64,000 nucleotides of DNA from Psychroserpens damuponensis (lineage in GTDB: Bacteria; Bacteroidota; Bacteroidia; Flavobacteriales; Flavobacteriaceae). The position numbers and the translations under genes are program-made. The stretch lies in assembly GCF_000826655.1 (NCBI RefSeq), contig NZ_JXJO01000018.1, forward strand, positions 1 to 64,000, written 5' to 3'. Position 1 is the stretch's first letter; every line of letters begins with the position of its first letter. Positions 39,363-47,511 of the stretch are shown here, one piece after another. The notes beneath the pieces were generated by a model. The model saw only the letters and a program-made list of their open reading frames with translations. It did no database searches and had not been told where the DNA came from.

Positions 39363-40340
39363 ATGAAAAAAAATATTGCTATCATTATGGGTGGATATTC
39401 TAGCGAATATGAAATATCCCTTAAAAGCGGACAAGTGGTTTACGATACCCTTGACAATACTAAGTACAATGCCTATCGTATTCATATCTTTAAAAACAAA
39501 TGGGTGTTTGTTAATGACATGAATGAAGAATTTCCCATTGATAAAAATGATTTCTCTGTCCTAATTAATGAAACCAGAATTCATTTTGATTGCGTTTTTA
39601 ATGCCATACATGGTTCTCCAGGCGAAGATGGTTTTATGCAAGGTTATTTTGAATTGTTAGGTATGCCACATACAAGTTGCAACATGTACCAAGCAGCCTT
39701 AACATTTAATAAACGAGATTGCTTAAGCGCTTTAAAGCCGTACGGAATTAAAACAGCCGAATCTTATTTTGTCAATTTAGGAGACATTATTAACGAGGAC
39801 GCTATTATCGCTAAAGTTGGATTACCTTGTTTTGTTAAAGCCAATCGTGCTGGTAGTAGCTTCGGTATTTCTAAAGTGTATAAAAAAGAAGACCTTCAAA
39901 AAGCACTAGACGTCGCTTTTAAGGAAGATGACGAAGTTATTATAGAGTCATTTCTTGATGGTATTGAAGTTTCGGTAGGTGTCATAAATTACAAAGAAGA
40001 AACCCTTGTTTTACCGCTTACTGAAATCGTTTCAGAAAACGACTTTTTTGATTACGAAGCTAAATACTTAGGAAAATCTCAAGAAATCACACCTGCTAGA
40101 ATTGATGAGGACAAAGCAGAACTCGTAAGAGCACTTGCTAAAAAAGTATATAATGTGCTAAAAATTAAAGGGTTTAGCCGAAGCGAATATATTTTTAAAA
40201 ATGGAGAACCTCACCTTTTAGAAGTCAATACTGTTCCTGGATTAACTGCAGCAAGTATTTTACCTCAACAGGCTCAAAAAGCCGGAATTAGTATGAGCGA
40301 CTTGTTTGAAAATGCAATTGAATCTTCACTCCATAAATAA
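39363..40340 (+). CDS. ddl: D-alanine--D-alanine ligase
   Basis: This cytoplasmic ATP-grasp enzyme (325 residues) makes D-Ala-D-Ala for peptidoglycan. The N-terminal IAIIMGGYSSEYEISLKSG, the FNAIHGSPGEDG motif, the ATP-grasp lysine region (PCFVKANRAGSSFGISKV) and the Mg-binding LLEVNTVPGLTAAS are all present. Length is normal. Its start lies just after a small palindrome that may affect translation. It is followed 29 bp later by coaD, which appears to have its own promoter. Confidence 0.96.
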   Translation: MKKNIAIIMGGYSSEYEISLKSGQVVYDTLDNTKYNAYRIHIFKNKWVFVNDMNEEFPIDKNDFSVLINETRIHFDCVFNAIHGSPGEDGFMQGYFELLGMPHTSCNMYQAALTFNKRDCLSALKPYGIKTAESYFVNLGDIINEDAIIAKVGLPCFVKANRAGSSFGISKVYKKEDLQKALDVAFKEDDEVIIESFLDGIEVSVGVINYKEETLVLPLTEIVSENDFFDYEAKYLGKSQEITPARIDEDKAELVRALAKKVYNVLKIKGFSRSEYIFKNGEPHLLEVNTVPGLTAASILPQQAQKAGISMSDLFENAIESSLHK

Positions 40341-40344
40341 TAAT

Positions 40345-40352
40345 TATCTTTG
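40345..40352 (+). promoter_or_regulatory. Putative -7 element for coaD
   Basis: TATCTTTG lies 17 bp before the coaD ATG. A TTG at 40318-40320 is 24 bp upstream, slightly long for a -33 element. Confidence 0.5.
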
Positions 40353-40369
40353 ATAGCAGAAATCAAACT

Positions 40370-40825
40370 ATGAGACGAGCCATTTTTCCAGGATCATTTG
40401 ATCCCATCACTTTAGGACATTATGATATTATAAAGCGTGGTATAAAACTTTTTGACGAAGTAATCATTGCCATTGGTATTAATGCCGAAAAAAAATACAT
40501 GTTCTCTTTAGAGCAACGTAAACAATACATTGAAGATGCTTTTATAAATGAGCCTAAAATAAAAGTTGTAACCTATAAAGGTTTAACTATTGATTTTTGT
40601 AAAGAAATTGATGCTAATTTTATACTTAGAGGGTTAAGAAATCCAGCCGATTTTGAATTTGAAAAAGCTATTGCTCATACCAATAGAAAATTATCAAAAA
40701 TTGAAACTGTATTTTTATTAACAGCTGCTAAAACGTCTTTCATTTCATCATCTATTGTTAGAGATGTCATTAGAAATGATGGTGACTATACGGTTTTAGT
40801 ACCAGATAGTGTACGCGTTAAATAA
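40370..40825 (+). CDS. coaD: Phosphopantetheine adenylyltransferase
   Basis: CoaD (151 residues) joins ATP and 4'-phosphopantetheine to dephospho-CoA in coenzyme A synthesis. The nucleotidyltransferase signature GSFDPITLGHYDIIKRG holds the (T/H)xGH motif, and RGLRNPADFEFE and the C-terminal TSFISSSIVRD are typical. Its last 8 bases overlap the end of the convergent response-regulator gene. Confidence 0.95.
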   Translation: MRRAIFPGSFDPITLGHYDIIKRGIKLFDEVIIAIGINAEKKYMFSLEQRKQYIEDAFINEPKIKVVTYKGLTIDFCKEIDANFILRGLRNPADFEFEKAIAHTNRKLSKIETVFLLTAAKTSFISSSIVRDVIRNDGDYTVLVPDSVRVK

Positions 40826-41468
40826 GATTATTGCGCTTTGCTTTTTGCACAGCCTCTAACTTATTATGTACTTGAAGTTTTCTATAGATGTTTTCAATAT
40901 GTTTTCTAACGGTTCCTTTAGAAACGATTAGGTTTTCTGCAATTTGAACATAATTAAGTCCCTTACTTAAATGTTCTAAAACTTCGGTTTCTCTATTGGT
41001 TAATTTAATGTCTTCTTTATCTTTTGCATTTTCTATGCTTAATGGGTTACGAAGTAATTTTAACGTTTTAAGTGCTATTGAAGGGTTCATTGCTGCACCA
41101 CCATTTAAGGTTTCTATGATACCGTCATGCAAATCTTTGGCATTAATTTCTTTTAACAAATAACCATCTGCTCCTGCTTTAATCGCATTAAAAATGTTTT
41201 CATCATTATCAAAAACGGTTAACATAATGATTTTTATATGCGGATATTTCTGTTTAATAATAGCTGTAGTTTCAATACCATTGAGAACTGGCATTTCTAT
41301 ATCCATTAAAATCAAATCTATATTATGATTGTTTTCAATTTGTGATAACAAATCTGATCCATTTACAGCTGTAAACTTAATTGCAAAATCATCAAAAAAT
41401 GACAACTTCTCTTTGACAGTATGTATTAAAAATGAATTGTCGTCAACTATAACTATTTTGATTGGCAT
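40818..41468 (-). CDS. LuxR/NarL-type response regulator
   Basis: This 216-residue regulator has a receiver domain with D9/D10 and phospho-acceptor D56 (LILMDIEMPVLNG) and a C-terminal LuxR helix-turn-helix (LTNRETEVLEHLSKGLNYVQ, from about 149, then KGTVRKHIENIYRKL). It is the partner of the TPR histidine kinase just upstream, with a 68-bp gap. That gap holds a dyad ATACG-N8-CGTAT and a possible promoter, suggesting separate, self-controlled expression. The gene end overlaps coaD by 8 bp. Confidence 0.93.
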   Translation of the reverse strand: MPIKIVIVDDNSFLIHTVKEKLSFFDDFAIKFTAVNGSDLLSQIENNHNIDLILMDIEMPVLNGIETTAIIKQKYPHIKIIMLTVFDNDENIFNAIKAGADGYLLKEINAKDLHDGIIETLNGGAAMNPSIALKTLKLLRNPLSIENAKDKEDIKLTNRETEVLEHLSKGLNYVQIAENLIVSKGTVRKHIENIYRKLQVHNKLEAVQKAKRNNLI

Positions 41469-41487
41469 TGGTTTAATATTTAGTACT

Positions 41488-41495
41488 TAAAGGTA
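41488..41495 (-). promoter_or_regulatory. Putative -7 element of the response-regulator gene
   Basis: TACCTTTA on the minus strand matches TAnnTTTG at 7 of 8 positions counted with the free ones. It lies 22 bp downstream of the dyad at 41518-41535 and predicts a short leader of about 14 nt. Confidence 0.4.
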
Positions 41496-41517
41496 TTTGA
41501 TTTAAAATGTGTTTTCT

Positions 41518-41535
41518 ATACGCTATATGTCGTAT
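41518..41535. promoter_or_regulatory. Candidate response-regulator operator (site 1)
   Basis: ATACG-CTATATGT-CGTAT is an 18-bp dyad with 14 symmetric positions. It contains TAC-N10-GTA, the outer geometry of NarL-type 7-2-7 sites. It lies between the kinase stop and the regulator start. The same dyad occurs at 46282-46299. Confidence 0.5.
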
Positions 41536-41536
41536 T

Positions 41537-43486
41537 TTACAAATGATTAATACTTAAAACAACGTGTGTGCCTTTATTTATTTTTGAAGACACATTAATT
41601 TCTGCAGTGATATCATGAGCTCTTTTAGTCATATTATTAATACCATTACCCATTGCTGTGTTTTGCATATCAAAACCTTTACCATCATCGGTGATTTTAA
41701 ATATAAGTGTATTGTTTTCTGTAGAAAAATCAACTGAAATATGTTTTGCTTCGGAATATTTTAAAGCATTATTAATACTTTCCTGAATGATCCGATAGAT
41801 GTTCATGCCTTCAACAGACGAGAACATGTGATCTCCAATTTCCGAAGTATTTGAATTAAAAATAAACGTAACACCATCTGAAGCTAAATCTGCTTTATCG
41901 ATAAAATTTGAAATTCTAGATTGTAAATCTTCTAGAGATATTTTGGTTTTATTCATTGCCCAAATGGTATCTCGCAACTCATAAATTGTGGCTGTAGTGA
42001 ACTCGCTAATGGTTTCTAATTTACTAGTTAATTTTTTATCCTTGATATCAAAACCGTATTTGAGATTGTCAATTGATGAAATTATAAATGTAAGTTGAGC
42101 GCCAATATTATCGTGTAAATCTCGAGAAATTCTTAAGCGTTGTTCTTGTAATATATTTTGAGTTTCAATTTTAAGCAATGCATCTTTAAGTTCGTTTTCT
42201 TTATGTAATTGACGGTTTTTTAACTTTTGTTGGTTATAAAATAAAAACCCAATAAGTCCTAAAATAAGTGTCACACCTATTAAACCATAAATTTGATAAT
42301 CTCGTTGTTGGATGGTTAGTTTATGCTCTGCCAACTCTGCACGTTGCACCAGTATTTCTTTTTCCTTTTTTTGTGTTTCATATTTCACTTCTATGGCTGC
42401 AATAGCTTTAGCATTTTTTTCAGAAAAAATAGAATCTTTAAGTGTTATGTATTGCGCTTTATTTAGTCTTGCTTTGTTAAAATCACCAAGCATATAATAA
42501 CTTTCGGCTGCTGTTAAATGTAAATCTGCCGACATTTGTTGAATTTCAGGAAACTTCTTAACTAGCTCAAATCCCTTTTTAGCATAAATTAGCGCAACTT
42601 CAGGATTCTCTTTTTCATTATATAGGGATGCAATATTATTATATGAGGAGAGTTGACTTTTTTCTTCGGCATCATAATCGTCTGGTTTATCTAACGCTTT
42701 TAAGTAGGTTTTAAGTGCTAAATCTATATTCCCATTTTCATTATAGGCATTGGCTAAGTTGTCTAGTAATTTGTAGTATTCTATTAAATTATTTTTACGA
42801 TTGGCTAAATCAATTCCTCTTATATAAAATGATATGGCTTCATCGATTCTACCTAAATCTTTGAGATTGATTCCTATATTATTTAATGAGGCAACTTGAG
42901 CATTTTCTAGATTATATTTCTCTCTTACTTTTAAGGCTTTATAGTGGTAATCGAGTGCCTTTTCTGAAAGGTTCATTTCTTGGTAAATAAGTCCAATATT
43001 ATTTAAGGATGATCCTGTTGATTTCTCATCATTTAAACTTTCATTCATTTTTAAAGACTGAAAAAAATAGTCTAAAGCCTTATCATAATTGCCACGATTC
43101 CAATTAAACATTCCCAGGTTATTAACGCACATAGATTCAATTTGCGGAAATTCAAATTCTCGACTCATTTTAAGTGCTTTTTCAAAGTAAAATCCAGCAG
43201 AATCAGATTTCCCTGTTACATCCATGTAAATACCATGGGTATTTGTAAGCTCAGTTAAGCCGTAATTAAATTCCGCTTTTTTGGCTAATGCCTTGCCTTC
43301 TTGAATAACTTGTATTGCTTTTTTAGTATCATTAAAAATATAACTAAACCCAATTTTATTATAGAGTCTCAGTTTAGCAGAATCATTTTTAATGGCTTTT
43401 GCAGCAGCATATAAACTATCTAGATTTTGTGCAAATCCAAATGAAGATATAAAACACAGTAATAGGATAAAGAATTGTTTTTTCAT
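41537..43486 (-). CDS. TPR-containing sensor histidine kinase (HisKA_3)
   Basis: This 649-residue sensor has a signal peptide (cleavage near FAQ, residue 20), about six to seven TPR repeats outside (75-350) and a coiled-coil stretch (350-395). One transmembrane helix (399-417) follows, then a HisKA_3 dimerisation helix with H458 (RISRDLHDNIGAQ) and a HATPase domain (about 560-645, DDGKGFDMQN). It is the NarL-type partner of the regulator encoded next. The signal sensed by the TPR region is unknown. No TAnnTTTG element was found directly upstream. Confidence 0.92.
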   Translation of the reverse strand: MKKQFFILLLCFISSFGFAQNLDSLYAAAKAIKNDSAKLRLYNKIGFSYIFNDTKKAIQVIQEGKALAKKAEFNYGLTELTNTHGIYMDVTGKSDSAGFYFEKALKMSREFEFPQIESMCVNNLGMFNWNRGNYDKALDYFFQSLKMNESLNDEKSTGSSLNNIGLIYQEMNLSEKALDYHYKALKVREKYNLENAQVASLNNIGINLKDLGRIDEAISFYIRGIDLANRKNNLIEYYKLLDNLANAYNENGNIDLALKTYLKALDKPDDYDAEEKSQLSSYNNIASLYNEKENPEVALIYAKKGFELVKKFPEIQQMSADLHLTAAESYYMLGDFNKARLNKAQYITLKDSIFSEKNAKAIAAIEVKYETQKKEKEILVQRAELAEHKLTIQQRDYQIYGLIGVTLILGLIGFLFYNQQKLKNRQLHKENELKDALLKIETQNILQEQRLRISRDLHDNIGAQLTFIISSIDNLKYGFDIKDKKLTSKLETISEFTTATIYELRDTIWAMNKTKISLEDLQSRISNFIDKADLASDGVTFIFNSNTSEIGDHMFSSVEGMNIYRIIQESINNALKYSEAKHISVDFSTENNTLIFKITDDGKGFDMQNTAMGNGINNMTKRAHDITAEINVSSKINKGTHVVLSINHL

Positions 43487-43796
43487 TTGTAATTAATTAA
43501 TAGCACTATCAAGATACTATATTTTTAAACTAAATGGAATTCTATTAAGTATTGGAGATGGAAAGATGAGATCAATCACAAATTTTTAATCTCACAATAA
43601 GACAAAAAAAAAGCATCAGATTTAACAGGCCTTTTGGGGACTTTAAATTAACTGACGCTTAATAAAATTGATTAATAGCAAGACGAATATATAACTAATT
43701 ATCAGTTGAATAGGTTTTTTTCGATAAGGTGCAATTAAAAAAGATTAAGCGTAATTCGTTAAAAATCACGCCCAATCATAATCTCAACAACAAGAT
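43487..43796. other. Intergenic region with terminator
   Basis: This 310-bp AT-rich stretch lies between the beta-propeller stop and the kinase start. It holds a terminator hairpin (43604-43659) and otherwise no coding frame, RNA gene or copy of the ATACG dyad. Confidence 0.7.
43604..43659 (-). terminator. Terminator of the beta-propeller operon
   Basis: AGCGTCAG (minus, 43659-43652) pairs with CTGATGCT (43619-43612) with one G-T pair. An inner CC/GG hairpin sits in the loop and nine T follow. It is the 3' end of the lipoprotein/propeller transcript. Confidence 0.65.
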
Positions 43797-45674
43797 TTAT
43801 TTATTTAGATTATATGCATAAATCGTTTTATCATTGACTTTATAATACAAATAACCTCCAAATTCATCTACTTGATATTCTGGTTTTTTATCTTTTAGAA
43901 TGATTTCTTTTTCTATTGCACCAGAATCCTTATTTACTTTTACTAAACCAACACCATCTTGTAATTTAGTTAATATAAACTGAGAATTTTGAGTCGCAGC
44001 AGTGGCTTTAAAACGCTTGAGCATTTCGGCAACCGAAGCTCCAGAAGCTGCAGCCATACCATCTCCTAAATTTGCATAACGTTGACCTGTAGACGTGTAA
44101 TTACCAAGTACATTTCTATTATCATTAGCAACAGCATAAGAACTCGTTGCGGCTGCTGCTGTTGCTACGGCTGTGACTCCTGCTAATATAGCTCCAAAGG
44201 CACTTTTTCCTGGCGCTCTGTGATATTCATGCCACACTTTATCTCCTTTAAAATCTAACATCATTAAATTTTGATCGGAAGTTAAAAGAATACCGCCTGC
44301 TCTCACTTCTACCAAAGTAGGATCTTCTTTACCTTCAAAATCTGACTCTGCTAACAATGTTGATTCACCCGAATCTGCATTAATCGCATATAGTTTGTCA
44401 TCAGCACTTATTAGATAGTTATTATTAGTTTTATCTAAATCTGAACTCACCACATCTGCTCGTTTAAATTTCATGGCTTTTTTCCAAATTTGATCTCCAG
44501 TATCAAGGTTTACAATATTAGCATCTTCCGAAGTAATATAAAGTAGTCCTTGAGGCGTGTGAGCCATGGTTAAAATGTTCTCTCCTGTTTTTAGAGGCTT
44601 TTTAAAGAGTGTGTGTCCTTCATAAGAAATCTTATTGATTCCTCCCTCTTTAATTCCGAAGAGAATACCATCATCCATAATATAAAAGTGTTGCACATAG
44701 CCTTTCGTTTTAGGTGCCTTATCCCAAAGATCTTCACCATTTGAAGCACTAAACATCGTTATTTTAGATTCTGAAGCTGCTCCAAATGTTTTACCACTAC
44801 CAGCAACATCACTAACAACAGCTAAGCCTTGCGGCAAAATTTGAAAATTTGAAACGCTTCCTTTTACTTTACGTTCATCGTCCCACGCTTCGCTACCATT
44901 TGAATTGATTTTATAGATTCTTGTATTTTTACCATTAGATGTTGCTGAAAACGCATAAATATCACTTTCTTGATCATTACTAGTCATCCAGTTAACATTC
45001 TTTACTTTATTATCCCATAATGTTTCTCCTGTTTTAGATTTCGCAATAATACCTTGACTTGTTGGCACTAATAACTGATCTTTTAATAATAAAGGTGTTC
45101 CTGTTATTGCATAATTTTTCATAGTCACTTTACCAGGTGTCATCAAAAAAAATGCGTAATCCTCTTCGCCTGTATTTAAATCATAAACGGCAACTTTGGG
45201 AGTTACACTTTCATGTTTTGCACCTCCTTTTTGAAAACCGCTTACCACCAATTTATTTTGTGGCATCATCACTGTACAAACTGATACACTTTTCCAACCT
45301 TTAGACTCGGTGGTAAATAATATTTTTCCAGACATATAATCAATTACAGCTTTTTTAGAACTAATAGCTGCAAACCCTGTTTGATCAACAATAACATATG
45401 GTGCTTTTGGCACATAAGTGATTTCTTCTGGTTTTACTCGACCGTAATCTGTGAAATTAAATAGTAATTGATCTTCACCTGGTTTTATACCAACTAATCC
45501 ATCATTAGTTGCCACGACCACAGTTCCTCCTTCTGTGATAGTCATTTCGTTTATCTTGGCTCCAAGCTCATAATTATGATCTGGAGTTTCTGCTTTTTGA
45601 GCATTTAGTGTAGTTGCACTCATTACAAATGCAACTATCACTAAGCTCTTTAACTGAATTAATAGCTTTTTCAT
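43797..45674 (-). CDS. Exported PQQ-like beta-propeller protein
   Basis: This 625-residue protein has a signal peptide (cleavage near LNAQ, residue 25). A series of WD/PQQ-type propeller blades follows (repeats such as GETLWDNKV, GEDLWDKAPK, GDQIWKKAM). An Ala/Gly-rich insert around 495-515 (FGAILAGVTAVATAAAATS) interrupts the propeller. No PQQ-enzyme metal residues are obvious, so it may be a binding or scaffold protein rather than a dehydrogenase. It follows the DUF6252-like lipoprotein by 10 bp. The promoter before that gene carries the dyad shared with the response-regulator gene. Confidence 0.78.
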   Translation of the reverse strand: MKKLLIQLKSLVIVAFVMSATTLNAQKAETPDHNYELGAKINEMTITEGGTVVVATNDGLVGIKPGEDQLLFNFTDYGRVKPEEITYVPKAPYVIVDQTGFAAISSKKAVIDYMSGKILFTTESKGWKSVSVCTVMMPQNKLVVSGFQKGGAKHESVTPKVAVYDLNTGEEDYAFFLMTPGKVTMKNYAITGTPLLLKDQLLVPTSQGIIAKSKTGETLWDNKVKNVNWMTSNDQESDIYAFSATSNGKNTRIYKINSNGSEAWDDERKVKGSVSNFQILPQGLAVVSDVAGSGKTFGAASESKITMFSASNGEDLWDKAPKTKGYVQHFYIMDDGILFGIKEGGINKISYEGHTLFKKPLKTGENILTMAHTPQGLLYITSEDANIVNLDTGDQIWKKAMKFKRADVVSSDLDKTNNNYLISADDKLYAINADSGESTLLAESDFEGKEDPTLVEVRAGGILLTSDQNLMMLDFKGDKVWHEYHRAPGKSAFGAILAGVTAVATAAAATSSYAVANDNRNVLGNYTSTGQRYANLGDGMAAASGASVAEMLKRFKATAATQNSQFILTKLQDGVGLVKVNKDSGAIEKEIILKDKKPEYQVDEFGGYLYYKVNDKTIYAYNLNK

Positions 45675-45684
45675 ATGTCGCTTT

Positions 45685-46221
45685 TTAGTTTACAACTTGC
45701 TTGTTTAAATTAAAAGAGCCTTCTGTAATTGTTTTGATTGATTGATCTCCACCTACATTTTTACATGTAAAATTGAATGTCCCTATGACTTTAGAATCTG
45801 TTTCTTCAGAAATATTTAATTCTCCAACCATGGTATCGTCATAAGGCGCTTGCCAAATTTCAGTAGTTGAGTTTTGAGGGTTGTTTAAATCGACATCAGT
45901 TTCGGTATATGATCCTACGTTTGCGATATTTGCGCCTCCTCCAAAAGGATATGCACCCACACCATCATAGCCAAAAATGCTAATAGAAAATGCATTGCCA
46001 TCACTGTTTGATGCAATAATTATTAAATTTTGTCCAGAATTTGCCACTGTAGCCGATGATGAAATTTCCATAGATTGATATGACGCTCCATCAACTTTTG
46101 CTGTTAATGCTCCAGATGGTGCACTTCCTGGTGCTCCTCCATCATCGTCACTAGAACACGACGTTAAACTTAGTAATGTGCCTACCATTACAAATAACAT
46201 AAATTGCTTAAAACTTCTCAT
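45685..46221 (-). CDS. DUF6252-like lipoprotein
   Basis: This 178-residue lipoprotein has the signal MRSFKQFMLFVMVGTLLSLT followed by SCSSDDDGG, with lipid Cys22 and an Asp-rich sorting stretch common for surface lipoproteins in this phylum. The rest is a beta-rich domain (SISIFGYDG, IGTFNFTCKN, ITEGSFNL) resembling DUF6252. It lies 10 bp before the beta-propeller gene and is the first gene of that operon. Possible control by the neighbouring two-component system is suggested by the upstream dyad. Confidence 0.72.
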   Translation of the reverse strand: MRSFKQFMLFVMVGTLLSLTSCSSDDDGGAPGSAPSGALTAKVDGASYQSMEISSSATVANSGQNLIIIASNSDGNAFSISIFGYDGVGAYPFGGGANIANVGSYTETDVDLNNPQNSTTEIWQAPYDDTMVGELNISEETDSKVIGTFNFTCKNVGGDQSIKTITEGSFNLNKQVVN

Positions 46222-46251
46222 TGTTGAATAATTTTGTGATTAATAATGAGA

Positions 46252-46282
46252 CAAAGTTGCGATATATCACAAGGCAAGACAA
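46252..46282 (-). promoter_or_regulatory. Putative promoter of the lipoprotein/propeller operon
   Basis: TTG (46282-46280), a 20-bp spacer and CAACTTTG (46259-46252), a near match to TAnnTTTG. The start would be near 46246. The dyad 46282-46299 touches the -33 element. Confidence 0.45.
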
Positions 46283-46299
46283 TACGACATATGACGTAT
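46282..46299. promoter_or_regulatory. Candidate response-regulator operator (site 2)
   Basis: ATACG-ACATATGA-CGTAT has 16 of 18 symmetric positions and TAC-N10-GTA geometry. Its centre is about 44 bp upstream of the expected transcription start, a position used by activators that touch polymerase. It shares the outer half-sites with 41518-41535. Confidence 0.5.
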
Positions 46300-46351
46300 A
46301 TCAAATTAAATCAAAGACAATGAGCTTATTTTAAACAGTTTACAATAACAT

Positions 46352-47311
46352 TTAAAACGAAATATGAGGATGTTTTGAATTCAACAATTGTATTTTATTA
46401 TCTAATTGTGAAAGAAAATTTTGATGCGCTTTTGATTGTGGATTAAATGGTTTGTGCGATAAACCTTTTTGAATATCCGCAACCAATTTTAATGTGGTTT
46501 TGGTGTCTTCAGACATGTAAACATCTACAAAACGCTCCCAAATGCAAGTAACTGCAGTGGTATTGGGATGCAGCATATCTTCATTATAGAATCTATAATC
46601 TCTTAATTCATCCATCATAATTTCATACGAAGGAAAGTAACCCTCAGCTACGCTTAAAGAACAATCTTTTAAGACATTATGGATAGACGTAATTAAATGC
46701 GATTTACTTTGAGTATTCTCAACAAAACCATCTTTAATATGCCTCACAGGTGATACGGTAAACACAACATTCACATTAGGATTAATGCTTTTTACCAAAC
46801 TTATAATACTCTCTAAAGACTCTGAAATTTCATCTACAGACAACAACTCTTTCAAAAATTTTTTCTGCGGAATTTTATGACAATTAGCCACAAATGCATC
46901 TGTTTCAATAAAACGATATGCCCACGCTGTTCCTAAAGTAATAATGATGTGACTTGCTTCTTGCAAAAACTGATGTGTCCTTTTTATATAAAGGTTCAAA
47001 TTTTGAAGTAGTTCAATTTCCGAAGCACTAGAACATTTAGAATGTGCATCATAACAATGCCATTGCTCGTTATGAAAAAAGATATCATCTTTAGTGTATA
47101 CTTTCTCATTTATAGCGTGAGTAATTAAACGCTCAATCGCCAAAGGATGAAATAAAATTCCGAATGGGTTTTGTAATTTCTGAAATTTAAAATACTCAAA
47201 TTTATCGCCTACGTTTTTAGAAAAACAAGACCCTAACAACAGTACTTTTGAGTTATAATCGATTTGATTATATCTACTTGGTTTTAACTTTAGTTTGGTT
47301 TGTAAATTCAT
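46352..47311 (-). CDS. GSCFA domain protein
   Basis: This 319-residue protein has the name-giving motif LGSCFSKNVGDKF near the N-terminus (residues about 26-38). The GSCFA family belongs to the SGNH/GDSL hydrolase superfamily; a possible C-terminal DxxH pair is seen in YNEDMLHPN. No signal peptide is evident. Substrate is unknown, perhaps an ester on a glycan. It is a single gene between the propeller operon and alaS. Confidence 0.85.
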   Translation of the reverse strand: MNLQTKLKLKPSRYNQIDYNSKVLLLGSCFSKNVGDKFEYFKFQKLQNPFGILFHPLAIERLITHAINEKVYTKDDIFFHNEQWHCYDAHSKCSSASEIELLQNLNLYIKRTHQFLQEASHIIITLGTAWAYRFIETDAFVANCHKIPQKKFLKELLSVDEISESLESIISLVKSINPNVNVVFTVSPVRHIKDGFVENTQSKSHLITSIHNVLKDCSLSVAEGYFPSYEIMMDELRDYRFYNEDMLHPNTTAVTCIWERFVDVYMSEDTKTTLKLVADIQKGLSHKPFNPQSKAHQNFLSQLDNKIQLLNSKHPHISF

Positions 47312-47511
47312 TTCTTTCTTCTCACAAAGGCTTAGAGAGGCATAGCTACACTTAATTAAATACTCGTTCGTTATTACGCATATGTTCTTAATTATATAAC
47401 ACCCAAATCTTTTTTAATTAAAAATTTGATACTAATTCATCAACTTTTGTATTGATTAATGTCCCAACCAATTCAGCTTCGAGCTCTCGCGACTTTGCAA
47501 AAAAAACTTCT

